Assembly: GCF_001647285.1 (NCBI RefSeq)
Contig: NZ_LRML01000002.1
Span: 62,001 to 126,000 of the forward strand
Source: Rufibacter roseus
Lineage (GTDB): Bacteria > Bacteroidota > Bacteroidia > Cytophagales > Hymenobacteraceae
Direction: 5' to 3'
DNA length: 64,000 bases
Positions 18,475 through 24,925 of the stretch are shown here, piece by piece (the stretch's first letter is position 1; each line of letters opens with the position of its first letter). The notes under the pieces were generated by a model that saw nothing but the letters and a program-made list of their open reading frames with translations, was not told where the DNA came from and searched no databases. A program made the translations under genes and the position numbers.

Positions 18475-18507
18475 TTGACTTAGGGTTAGCGGATTTGACT
18501 AAATTTG
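18474..18507 (+). promoter_or_regulatory. Bacteroidota-type promoter for the TPR gene
   Basis: TTTG (18474-18477) and TAAATTTG (18500-18507) match the -33 TTTG and -7 TAnnTTTG elements, 22 bases apart, and lie 27 bases before the ATG of the next gene. The spacing is slightly long for the consensus. Confidence 0.45.
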
Positions 18508-18534
18508 TGGGCAAGTTAAAGAATAATTATTCAA

Positions 18535-18873
18535 ATGGAAACGCCCAACAGCAGATTGACCCAACTACTGGCCTTCTACGAAGAAGACCCCAATGACCCG
18601 TTCACGATGTACGCCATTGCTACGGAATACAGGCCTACGGACGTAGAAAAAGCCCGTTTTTTCTATGAAAAGCTGTTGAGCGAGCACCCCGACTATGTGG
18701 GCACCTACTATCATGTTGCCAGCCTTTACCTACAGCTGAATGAAACTGAGCTAGCCAAACAGGCTTACCAGAAAGGTATGCAGGTAAGCCGCCAGCAAGG
18801 CCAGATGCACGCCTTTTCTGAACTACAGGGAGCGTACAACAAGATAATGGGTTTAGATTACGAAGACGATTAG
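18535..18873 (+). CDS. Small tetratricopeptide-repeat protein
   Basis: 112 aa, soluble, mostly helical. Two TPR-like units are visible (about 21-54 and 55-88: FTMYAIATEYR..., YVGTYYHVASLYLQLNETEL and AKQAYQKGMQVS). It is likely a protein-protein interaction module. Short TPR proteins of this type are common next to etf genes in Cytophagales as far as I recall, but no function is established. It has its own promoter-like elements and is followed by a dispersed hairpin. Confidence 0.82.
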   Translation: METPNSRLTQLLAFYEEDPNDPFTMYAIATEYRPTDVEKARFFYEKLLSEHPDYVGTYYHVASLYLQLNETELAKQAYQKGMQVSRQQGQMHAFSELQGAYNKIMGLDYEDD

Positions 18874-18896
18874 AAAAAGTTGGCATGCATACTATT

Positions 18897-18936
18897 CTGT
18901 TTTAGGGCCATTTTGGTGAAATCAGCCCTAAAACAG
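18897..18936. repeat. Dispersed intergenic hairpin, copy 6
   Basis: Arms CTGTTTTAGGGC and GCCCTAAAACAG pair perfectly over 12 bases around a 16-base centre. One of the cleanest copies. It lies 24 bases after the TPR gene. Confidence 0.8.
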
Positions 18937-18971
18937 CAAATTACTTCATGGAACTTCCGTAGCCATAGTTC

Positions 18972-19009
18972 ACCGTAAGCTAAACGTTTATAAACGTTTA
19001 GCTTACGGT
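18972..19009. repeat. Perfect 38-bp palindrome
   Basis: The left half is ACCGTAAGCTAAACGTTTA and the right half is its exact reverse complement, with no spacer. No U-run follows, so it is not an obvious terminator. A second, shorter palindrome CCGTAACATTACGG (19171-19184) shares the CCGTAA/TTACGG ends, which suggests a repeated binding site for a dimeric protein or a cruciform-forming site (inference). Confidence 0.85.
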
Positions 19010-19242
19010 TATATCCCTCCCTCTCCTGCCTTTCTTTCTGACAGTTTTTGCTTTCATTCAATAGAAGTCCTCTTCTTCAGCATTTAAAAGAGCCTTTTAC
19101 AATTCTGTTGTAAATAAGCCGCCTTACGTGTATATTGAATTAGTAAAGGGAAAAGTCTCAAAAAAATAAACCGTAACATTACGGATAAGACAAACTACAC
19201 ATACAGTGCAGATAGTGGGAGTCCGACTCCTGCTAGCCGGTA
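19010..19242. other. Gene-free stretch at the left border of the cassette array
   Basis: It contains a 7-bp hairpin TTTACAA/TTGTAAA (19096-19114), the palindrome CCGTAACATTACGG, and directly before the first cassette a GC-richer palindromic segment GGAGTCCGACTCC (19219-19231). The last may be a degenerate recombination site or array border; it does not match the six clear sites. No integrase gene is present. Confidence 0.4.
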
Positions 19243-19518
19243 GTTGGGTGTCATTGTGAGAACTTTTCACCAACTGGCACAGCAGAAAAATTTATCAGCA
19301 GGAGTAGCAGAAGCTGAATAAAATCTGCAGTAGTAGCAGAAGAAAACCAGCAGAAGAAGTAAATTACCTTAGCAAAAGTTGGGGAACGCCGCCCGACTTT
19401 GATCAGCAAGAGTAGCAAAAGTTGCAGAAGAGGAATTGACGTTGCGTTTGAGCAAGAATCGACGCAAAATGCGTGCAAAGGAATTTATCAGCAATGCGTG
19501 CACTCCGACTTCTGCAAT

Positions 19519-19558
19519 GCGTTTTCAGCCTGATTTCGGGAAAACAAGCCAAAAACGC
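19519..19558. repeat. Dispersed intergenic hairpin, copy 7 (inside cassette 0)
   Basis: Starts GCGTTTTCAGCCTGATTTC and ends AAGCCAAAAACGC. The outer GCGTTTT/AAAACGC pairs, with a changed but paired first base pair relative to other copies. Confidence 0.6.
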
Positions 19559-19589
19559 ACAGAAGGAAAAAGTAAGACTCTCCGATTAC

Positions 19590-19629
19590 CTGTTTTCAGG
19601 CTACTTTTCTGAAAACAGGGCAAAAACAG
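19590..19629. repeat. Dispersed intergenic hairpin, copy 8 (inside cassette 0)
   Basis: Starts CTGTTTTCAGGCTAC and ends GGGCAAAAACAG; CTGTTTT/AAAACAG pairs. It is the second copy within 70 bases. Confidence 0.6.
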
Positions 19630-19665
19630 AAAAAAATCAGTGGGCGGCGCAAGAAAAACAACGTC

Positions 19666-19733
19666 ACCCAACAAGGTGTAAACGCCAGCCTTCGGCCGAC
19701 GGCCTCGCCCGCCGCTTACACTAGCCGTTGAGT
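19666..19733 (+). repeat. attC-like recombination site A
   Basis: 68 bp. The left core is ACCCAAC (RYYYAAC) and the right core GTTGAGT (GTTRRRY), both exact matches to the attC consensus. The inner arms are GTGTAA/TTACAC and the centre is CGGCCGACGGCCT. It separates cassette 0 from cassette 1. Confidence 0.85.
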
Positions 19734-19745
19734 GGTGTTATACAT

Positions 19746-20407
19746 ATGAATCAGCTTTACCTCATAAAAGAAAACAGAATAACCACCGACTTTGTAAAAC
19801 TGGAGGCAGAGGGTAAGCTTTTATATATTTCTAAAGGAAAGGTTGGTAAAACGGTAGTAGCTAAAATTACCAGAGGCTGCGGCTCAGATGAAAAAGCATT
19901 AGCTGAATTGGAGCAAACCGCAGAGCAGTATTTAGGCAAGGGTTACAGAATAGGTAAGGAATCACCAAAAGACGTCAGGGAAACAGTTTCTTACGACAAA
20001 GCCAAATGGCACTTGGGTGGGGACTTCCCTGAGGGATTAGATGATTACCAAGCCTACGTCCACACAGGTCTATACATTAACTGGATTATCGACAACGACC
20101 TTTCAAGCAATTTGCTCCTGCAAGAGTATCCCGACGAGATAAGAAGGGTAAAGGAAAAAATCATTACTGGACAAGGTTCTACTTTGAGTACTTGGACGGA
20201 ATTTTCTCGACAGATGAACTCAACGAGACTGGGGCAGACTTCACATCCGACTACTTCGACTTCGAGAAAGGCCAATACCTTTCTGATTTGGAGGCAACGC
20301 TTGCAGAGGAGCTGCCTTCACTTTATTATGTAAAGGACACGTGGGATAACTACGACATGATAAGAAAACGTATTGACCAGAGGTTTGAAGAATGGTCAGG
20401 TATATAG
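19746..20407 (+). pseudogene. Cassette 1 gene: WGR-like N-terminus plus DUF7832-like C-terminus, frameshifted
   Basis: The first frame (ATG to about 20174) encodes a WGR-like segment (residues about 1-70, with SKGKVGKTVVAKI and LEQTAEQYLGKGY), then a segment resembling DUF7832 (YDKAKWHLGGDFPEGLDDYQ, HTGLYINWIID). After residue 143 the frame becomes nonsense, while another frame continues the protein from RFYFEYLDGIFSTDEL to RKRIDQRFEEWSGI, ending at 20407. Loss of one base within 20172-20176 explains this. The ATG is 13 bases inside the cassette. It is either a pseudogene, a programmed shift, or a sequencing error. Family names are tentative and the cellular role is unknown. Confidence 0.7.
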
Positions 20408-20420
20408 AAAAAATAACACC

Positions 20421-20489
20421 ACTCAACATTATATAAAAATCATGCTACGGCTGACGGCCTTGCTCGTTGTTTATATGAGACCGTTGTAG
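20421..20489 (+). repeat. attC-like recombination site B
   Basis: 69 bp. The left core ACTCAAC is exactly complementary to the start of cassette 1 (GTTGAGT), and the match extends to 15 bases (GTTGAGTGGTGTTAT). The centre is ACGGCTGACGGCCT, the right inner arm TTGTTTATAT and the right core GTTGTAG. Confidence 0.85.
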
Positions 20490-20501
20490 GTCAAATAAAA
20501 C

Positions 20502-21056
20502 ATGAAGAAAGCTCTCCTAGTAATTCTCTTACTGAATTCCATTTTTGGTTATGGGCAAAGCTATAGCTCAATGGTAGCTGATTCAGAAATTGAACAATTT
20601 GTGCAGTGGGAGATTTTAAATACTCCAAAGTATACTGAAGATAGGAAACGTGGACTTAAGAAGATTTTCAAAAAATCCATTAGTTGGAAAGCAGCCATGA
20701 TTCATGTGGGTGGCCCTTTTGAAGATACCTTATCTTTTGAGTCTAAATTCTATCACTTCCTAAAACAGGACACTATCTTCAGCAAGGAAGACATAGATTT
20801 TTTAAGTCAGCAATATGAATCAGAAGTGCAGGGAAACTGGGAAACTGATTTCAATGGTTCAAAAATGGTTAAATCCTCAGGAAATAATGTCCATCACATT
20901 ACAATTCCATTGTTCTCCGTGGACAAGAGAAAGGTAATGTTCTGGAAATACTTTTATTGTGGAAGTGTCTGCGCCCATGCCTGCGTATTCATCTATGAAA
21001 AAGCTAATGAAAGCAGTTGGAAGTTAATTAATAAATATGGATGCTGGATAAGCTAA
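20502..21056 (+). CDS. Cassette 2 gene: exported protein of unknown function
   Basis: 184 aa. A clear signal peptide (MKKALLVILLLNSIFGYGQS, cleavage near residue 18-19) directs it out of the cytoplasm. The mature part is mixed alpha/beta with a charged first half and a cysteine cluster near the end (YFYCGSVCAHACVFIYEKA, about residues 151-169) that looks like a beta strand with three close cysteines, possibly metal- or disulfide-forming. I do not recognise a family. It is the only gene in its cassette, starts 19 bases after the site core, and is oriented like all the others. The ATG is supported by the signal peptide. Confidence 0.75.
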   Translation: MKKALLVILLLNSIFGYGQSYSSMVADSEIEQFVQWEILNTPKYTEDRKRGLKKIFKKSISWKAAMIHVGGPFEDTLSFESKFYHFLKQDTIFSKEDIDFLSQQYESEVQGNWETDFNGSKMVKSSGNNVHHITIPLFSVDKRKVMFWKYFYCGSVCAHACVFIYEKANESSWKLINKYGCWIS

Positions 21057-21068
21057 AAGAAATTCGTT

Positions 21069-21135
21069 CTACAACAAGAGCTAAACGCCAGCATCGGCCG
21101 ACGGCCTCCACCGCCATTAAGCCAAACCGTTGATG
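21069..21135 (+). repeat. attC-like recombination site C
   Basis: 67 bp. The left core CTACAAC is the exact complement of the start of cassette 2 (GTTGTAG). The centre is TCGGCCGACGGCCT, flanked by TAAACGCCAGC and CCGCCATTAAG. The right core is GTTGATG. Confidence 0.85.
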
Positions 21136-21153
21136 GTAATGCAAATAGTTAAA

Positions 21154-21645
21154 ATGAAAAATCTAGTTTCGCCCTGCTTCTTGCTGATTTTGGTAACAAG
21201 TTGTTTTTACAGCCCATATGCAGATGAATATCTGACAGAAGAACCAAGAATAGAGGATGTAGTGGGAGTTTATAGGTTTGATAAACAGACTGTAAACTAT
21301 AATCTAGACAAAAATAAAATTAGAAGACGCCAACCCACGATTATCATCAAAGCAGATAAAACCTATGAGATAAAAGAAATACCTTTTTTCAGAGTTTCTG
21401 CCACAGGTGAATATAATTACTTGAATGGCGTCACTAGAAAAGGAGAATGGACCCTGGAAACGGTTGGAAGTGTGGACTATGGCTCAAGGGGAATAAAGAA
21501 GCACTGGGGAATATTACTAGATTCCGCGCCTGATGAAATGAATTATGCGGGACTACTAGGTGAAAACAAAGCCAACGGAATCATCTTTAACTATGGTGAC
21601 CCAGATGAAGGTACTGTAATGATATTCAGGAAAGAAAAGAACTAA
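21154..21645 (+). CDS. Cassette 3 gene: predicted lipoprotein of unknown function
   Basis: 163 aa from the chosen ATG. The N-terminus MKNLVSPCFLLILVTSC is a lipoprotein signal with lipobox VTSC and lipidated C17. In-frame upstream starts exist within the recombination site but would lengthen the signal without purpose. The mature part resembles small Bacteroidota lipoproteins with a beta-sheet fold (VGVYRFDKQTVNYNL, KADKTYEIKEIP, KGEWTLETVGS), reminiscent of lipocalin-like domains that start from a GxY motif. Function unknown. The cassette's end site has been split by an insertion sequence 22 bases beyond the stop codon. Confidence 0.78.
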   Translation: MKNLVSPCFLLILVTSCFYSPYADEYLTEEPRIEDVVGVYRFDKQTVNYNLDKNKIRRRQPTIIIKADKTYEIKEIPFFRVSATGEYNYLNGVTRKGEWTLETVGSVDYGSRGIKKHWGILLDSAPDEMNYAGLLGENKANGIIFNYGDPDEGTVMIFRKEKN

Positions 21646-21652
21646 AAAAGCA

Positions 21653-23260
21653 CTACCACCAACATTGGTAGCTGTTGCACAACTCTGGGCTAACAACGAG
21701 CGGCCAAATCAATATCTGGCTATTTCGGGATGACTTCCTGATCTCTGCGGTCCAAAACCGCCTGAAAAGCGCAGCCACAGAAGGCCTTGGCAGTGCCATG
21801 GCAGCGGTTTGGCTCTTTCTAGGTTTGTAAAGCAGCAGTTTTTTGAGGTTATAGGCCGCGGCAGCCAAGAGCATCACTTTGCGGGCCTGCTTGATCCCCC
21901 TGGTGTTGATCTTCCTCAGGCCCATGAAGTTGATGAGCGTGCCCAGCACCGGCTCCACGGTGGCCTGCCTGAGCCCCTTCATCCTCCGCCCGTAGCGGCT
22001 TTTGAGTCTGGCTATCGCCCGCTCGTACTCCTCCCGGTAATAGGTGATCTCCACCTTCTTCTCATGGCTCCTGCCGATGCAGCTTTCCCGAAGAGGGCAG
22101 CCCTTGCAGTCCCTGCGGGTGATAAAGTAGATTTTCTTCTTGATGTTGTTTTTCGGCTCCACCTTCACCTTCCTGAACGTGGCCCTCTTCCCCTGCGGGC
22201 AGACCCAGCAGTCCTCTTTTTTATCGTAGCTGAATCCCTCGGGCCCGCCTTTGTAGGTGCCGTGCGGCGGGATGAAGGCCGTAATGCTTTCCTGCTCAAG
22301 CAAGGCGTAGTTCTCGCCCGAGGAGTAGCCCGCATCCGTCAGAATATGGCTACAGCTCAGGTTTACCTGTTTCAGCCGCTGGGTAAGGACCTCGAGCAGC
22401 CGGGGCAGGCACTGGTTGTCTTTCCTGTCGGCAAGGTCCGCCTGCACGTGGGTGATGGTGTGGTGGGAGGTATCCACCGAGAGCTGGGCCAGGTAGCAGA
22501 GCTTGCGGGCCTTGCCCGGTTTGACGGCGATGCGCGCATCCGGGTCCACGGGGGAGTAGTGCGTCTTATTGGAGGTGTACTTGCTGCCTTTGTTGTGGGC
22601 TCCCGGCCTAAGGTCCTGCTCCAGGCTCCACTTCCGGTTGCGGGCCCTGATCTCCCGCAGCTCGTCGGCGCTGGCCGAGACGGACCGCTGCTGAGGAGTA
22701 GCTTTGTTGACCCTCGCTTTCCGGTCCCCGCGGCTGATGGCCCGGACTTGCGCCAGGTGGGCATCCAATGTATGCCGCGGCACCTTCAGCTCCAGCGAGT
22801 CCATGGAGGCGTTGGCCTTGATTAGGGCGGAGTCCACCGCCTGGGTGTGGCCCGCCACCATGCCCGCCTCCGCGCACAGGGAGAGCACGCGGGTGAAGAC
22901 CTCCTCGAAGAGCGGCTCGGGCAGCAGTTGCCGGGTACGGGAGACGGTGGAGTGCCAGGGCAGCGGCTCGTCGAGCTGGTAGCCCAGGAAGTACAGGAGG
23001 TCCAGCCGGAGGCCGCAGTGCTCGATGAGCTTCCTGTCACTGGCGATGTTCTCCAGGTAGCCCACCAGGCAGAGCTTGAAGAACACCACCGGGTCGATGG
23101 ACTGCTGGCCGCAGCGCCCGTAGCAGGAAGCGGTCAGCTCATAAAGGAACGAGAGGTCCAGCCTCTCCTTCAGCCGCCGGTAGAAGTTGTGCTCCGGCAC
23201 GTGCGCCGAGAGCGAGAAGCGAAGCTCCCGCTCGTCCTCGAATTGCTTCCTGCCCTGCAT
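21653..23260 (-). CDS. IS1182-family transposase
   Basis: 535 aa DDE transposase. It has an N-terminal DUF772-type domain (MQGRKQFEDERELRFSLSAH..., HNFYRRLKERLDLSFLY), a catalytic domain with candidate acidic residues in VDSALIKA, LTDAGYSSGEN and VEPVLGTL, and a zinc-binding cysteine set (CPQGK, CKGCPLRESC). The start is set at MQGRKQF because the frame upstream runs out through the element's end. The gene is much richer in GC than its surroundings, a sign of transfer. Its frame has no stop inside the element: the last four residues (QCWW) and the stop come from flanking cassette DNA. Confidence 0.9.
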   Translation of the reverse strand: MQGRKQFEDERELRFSLSAHVPEHNFYRRLKERLDLSFLYELTASCYGRCGQQSIDPVVFFKLCLVGYLENIASDRKLIEHCGLRLDLLYFLGYQLDEPLPWHSTVSRTRQLLPEPLFEEVFTRVLSLCAEAGMVAGHTQAVDSALIKANASMDSLELKVPRHTLDAHLAQVRAISRGDRKARVNKATPQQRSVSASADELREIRARNRKWSLEQDLRPGAHNKGSKYTSNKTHYSPVDPDARIAVKPGKARKLCYLAQLSVDTSHHTITHVQADLADRKDNQCLPRLLEVLTQRLKQVNLSCSHILTDAGYSSGENYALLEQESITAFIPPHGTYKGGPEGFSYDKKEDCWVCPQGKRATFRKVKVEPKNNIKKKIYFITRRDCKGCPLRESCIGRSHEKKVEITYYREEYERAIARLKSRYGRRMKGLRQATVEPVLGTLINFMGLRKINTRGIKQARKVMLLAAAAYNLKKLLLYKPRKSQTAAMALPRPSVAALFRRFWTAEIRKSSRNSQILIWPLVVSPELCNSYQCWW

Positions 23261-23386
23261 GAGGTGAAAAGATTTGGTGCTACACCCTTTTACGTTTATC
23301 TTCAGCCAGTTGTGCAACAAGCACATTGTGCAAACATCACGCTTCGGCCGACGGCCTAGCTCGTTGTTTATATTAATCCGTTATGT
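21657..23386 (+). repeat. attC-like recombination site D, split by an insertion sequence
   Basis: The left core CACCAAC plus ATTG lies before the element. After it the site resumes as ATTGTGCAAACATCACGC, CTTCGGCCGACGGCCT, TCGTTGTTTATAT and right core GTTATGT (23380-23386). Removing the element and one ACATTG copy restores a site of the same length and layout as site B. The left core has one mismatch to the start of cassette 3 (GTTGATG). The right core contains the ATG of the next gene. Confidence 0.85.
21668..23322 (-). mobile_element. IS1182-like insertion sequence, 1655 bp, complete
   Basis: The ends are inverted repeats: GTAGCTGTTGCACAACT on the left and, on the other strand at the right, GTGCTTGTTGCACAACT, 17 bp with three differences and an identical 11-bp GTTGCACAACT. 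It is flanked by a 6-bp direct duplication ACATTG (21662-21667 and 23323-23328). It carries one transposase gene. Its GC content is well above that of the cassettes around it. It is inserted inside recombination site D. Confidence 0.9.
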
Positions 23387-23865
23387 CTTATTTTAATATG
23401 AGAAATATTATTAGAAATAAGGATGGGATAATAATAAATATTGAGAGGCAATGGTTAGTAGCCTTTGTTACAATTTCAATTTTATTATTTGTAGTTTGTT
23501 TAATTTTCAACCAATTTAATTTAGAAGCCACTACAATAGTCATAATCATTATTTGTTTTTTATATATAGGAGGTTTTATTAATTGGTTTGTAAATGCGAG
23601 CACACATATTGTCTTCAATTATGATAAGAGTATACTAATTAAAAATGGAAAGGATTTCTGTCAGTTTGAAGAGATAGATTAGATATCCCTAGAAAAATAT
23701 CGGCACGAAAATGATTATGTAGATACTTACTATTTAGAGGTTCGAGTCCGAAGCAAGGGGAGTCTAGAATTATTATCTGGGCAAGAAGTTGAAATTATAG
23801 AGTTTGCAAAAGAATTATCTAGGTTAACCAAAAAAGATCTTAAATTAAGCTCTAGGTACAGTTAA
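23383..23865 (+). pseudogene. Cassette 4 gene: small membrane protein interrupted by an in-frame TAG
   Basis: The ATG lies within the right core of site D. The first 99 codons encode a protein with two hydrophobic segments (about 24-43 and 51-67) and the start of a soluble part (HIVFNYDKSILIKNGK). Codon 100 is TAG, but the same frame then stays open for 60 more codons with sensible composition (EKYRHENDYVDTYYLEVRV, EVEIIEFAKELSRLTKKDL), ending TAA just before site E. This looks like one 160-residue protein with a nonsense mutation. The truncated 99-residue form could still be made. The layout, two membrane helices and then a PH-like sheet, resembles many uncharacterised Bacteroidota proteins. 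Confidence 0.7.
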
Positions 23866-23873
23866 AAAACTAG

Positions 23874-23939
23874 ACATAACAACACCTAAACGCCAGCACC
23901 GGCCGACGGCCTCACCGCCGTTTATACTATCCGTTAGTG
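23874..23939 (+). repeat. attC-like recombination site E
   Basis: 66 bp. The left core ACATAAC is the exact complement of the start of cassette 4 (GTTATGT), and the match extends to nine bases. The centre is CCGGCCGACGGCCT, with flanks TAAACGCCAGC and CCGCCGTTTATA. The right core is GTTAGTG. Confidence 0.85.
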
Positions 23940-23966
23940 TATATCAACTTAAATAAATTATTTATT

Positions 23967-24722
23967 ATGGGAGCATGGGGACCTGCATTATTTTCTGATG
24001 ATCTTGCCTGTGACATACGGGATGATTTCAAAGAATTAATTGGTGAGGGAATGTCTCCTCAAAATGCCACTGAAGAATTAACGGCAGTGTATGAAGAAGA
24101 AATCAATGATATAGATGAAGGCTCTGTATTTTGGCTTTCTTTATCCTCAATACAATGGTCAACAGGTAGGCTTCTTGAAGAGGTAAAGCAAAAAGCTTTA
24201 TCCATTATTGAGAATGGAGCTGATTTACATAGGTGGAGTGAGGACAAAAAGCTATTTGAGAAAAGAAAACAAGTATTAGAAAAACTTAAGTTTCAATTAC
24301 TTTCACCTCAGCCTAAGTCCAAGAAGTTGCCAAAGATATATAAGGAGAATTCTCTATTTAATATTGGTGACTTATTTAGTTATAGGCACTCCACAGGAAA
24401 TTATGCATTGCTAAGAGTTATTGGCATACATCAAGACAAAGGAGGACGCTCTGCAGTGTGTGAATTACTTGATTTCTTTGAAAGAGAAATAGATACTTTT
24501 AAAGATTTCTCCTCAACACCAATCAAAGCAATTGATAATCCGCATTCGCCGATAACAAAGTTTATGGTAGCTGAGGTAAGTGCTAAGTATGCTCCCAATC
24601 ATGAAACATTCAAGTTAATTGCCGCAAATACTAAACCTGTTCAAATTTCTAGAGGGTATTCAGTACTGTTCTGGAGAGACATGGATAAGCATTTATCAAC
24701 GGCCTTTGAGAACAAGAAATAA
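23967..24722 (+). CDS. Cassette 5 gene: DUF4259-like protein
   Basis: 251 aa, soluble, no signal peptide. The start MGAWGPALFSDDLACD matches the pattern that opens DUF4259 proteins (MGxWGxxxFxxDxxxD), which fixes the ATG; an in-frame GTG ten codons upstream lies in the recombination site. Helical N-terminal half (about 1-125), a basic linker (PQPKSKKLPKIYKE), then a beta-rich domain (NIGDLFSYRHSTGNYALLRV). Function of the family unknown; members are often found among accessory genes. It is the only gene in its cassette. Confidence 0.75.
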   Translation: MGAWGPALFSDDLACDIRDDFKELIGEGMSPQNATEELTAVYEEEINDIDEGSVFWLSLSSIQWSTGRLLEEVKQKALSIIENGADLHRWSEDKKLFEKRKQVLEKLKFQLLSPQPKSKKLPKIYKENSLFNIGDLFSYRHSTGNYALLRVIGIHQDKGGRSAVCELLDFFEREIDTFKDFSSTPIKAIDNPHSPITKFMVAEVSAKYAPNHETFKLIAANTKPVQISRGYSVLFWRDMDKHLSTAFENKK

Positions 24723-24729
24723 TAACACC

Positions 24730-24800
24730 ACTCAACATTGCGCTTAAACCGTGCCACGGCCTACGGCCTTGCTCGCCGTAAATGGCAGTAGACGTTGAGT
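24730..24800 (+). repeat. attC-like recombination site F (right end of the array)
   Basis: 71 bp. The left core is ACTCAAC, preceded by AATAACACC exactly as in site B. The centre is CACGGCCTACGGCCT and the right core GTTGAGT. The left core differs by one inserted base from the complement of the cassette 5 start (GTTAGTG). No further site was found downstream. Confidence 0.75.
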
Positions 24801-24925
24801 AAGAAGACGGAACCAAAATAGGCTTTGAGGGAAGAATTACGAGAAAAATATCTAATACCTAACAACCAAAAGCACCTAATCTTAAAATCAACTATTCCTT
24901 CAAACTTCTATAAAACTTTGATATT

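Larger units (their letters stand above)
19243..19726 (+). other. Cassette 0: integron-like cassette with no recognisable gene
   Basis: It begins GTTGGGTG and ends at site A, whose left core ACCCAAC is complementary to that start. The match continues with only two differences over 15 bases. There is no credible reading frame; the longest frame runs into the recombination site. It holds a degenerate direct repeat (TATCAGCAGGAGTAGCAGAAG near 19291 and GATCAGCAAGAGTAGCAAAAG near 19402) and two copies of the dispersed hairpin. It could be a non-coding or decayed cassette. Confidence 0.6.

Noticed and set aside
19473-19724. 83-codon frame in cassette 0
   Set aside because: It crosses the dispersed hairpin and runs into the recombination site; no signal or family resemblance.
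21809-22825. 338-codon plus-strand frame opposite the transposase gene
   Set aside because: It is antisense to a GC-rich gene whose codon use leaves the opposite strand open; the protein has no family resemblance, while the minus strand gives a full transposase.
19243-24800. CRISPR array
   Set aside because: The repeated sites are 66-71 bp, palindromic, hundreds of bases apart and separated by genes; no short regular spacers and no cas genes.
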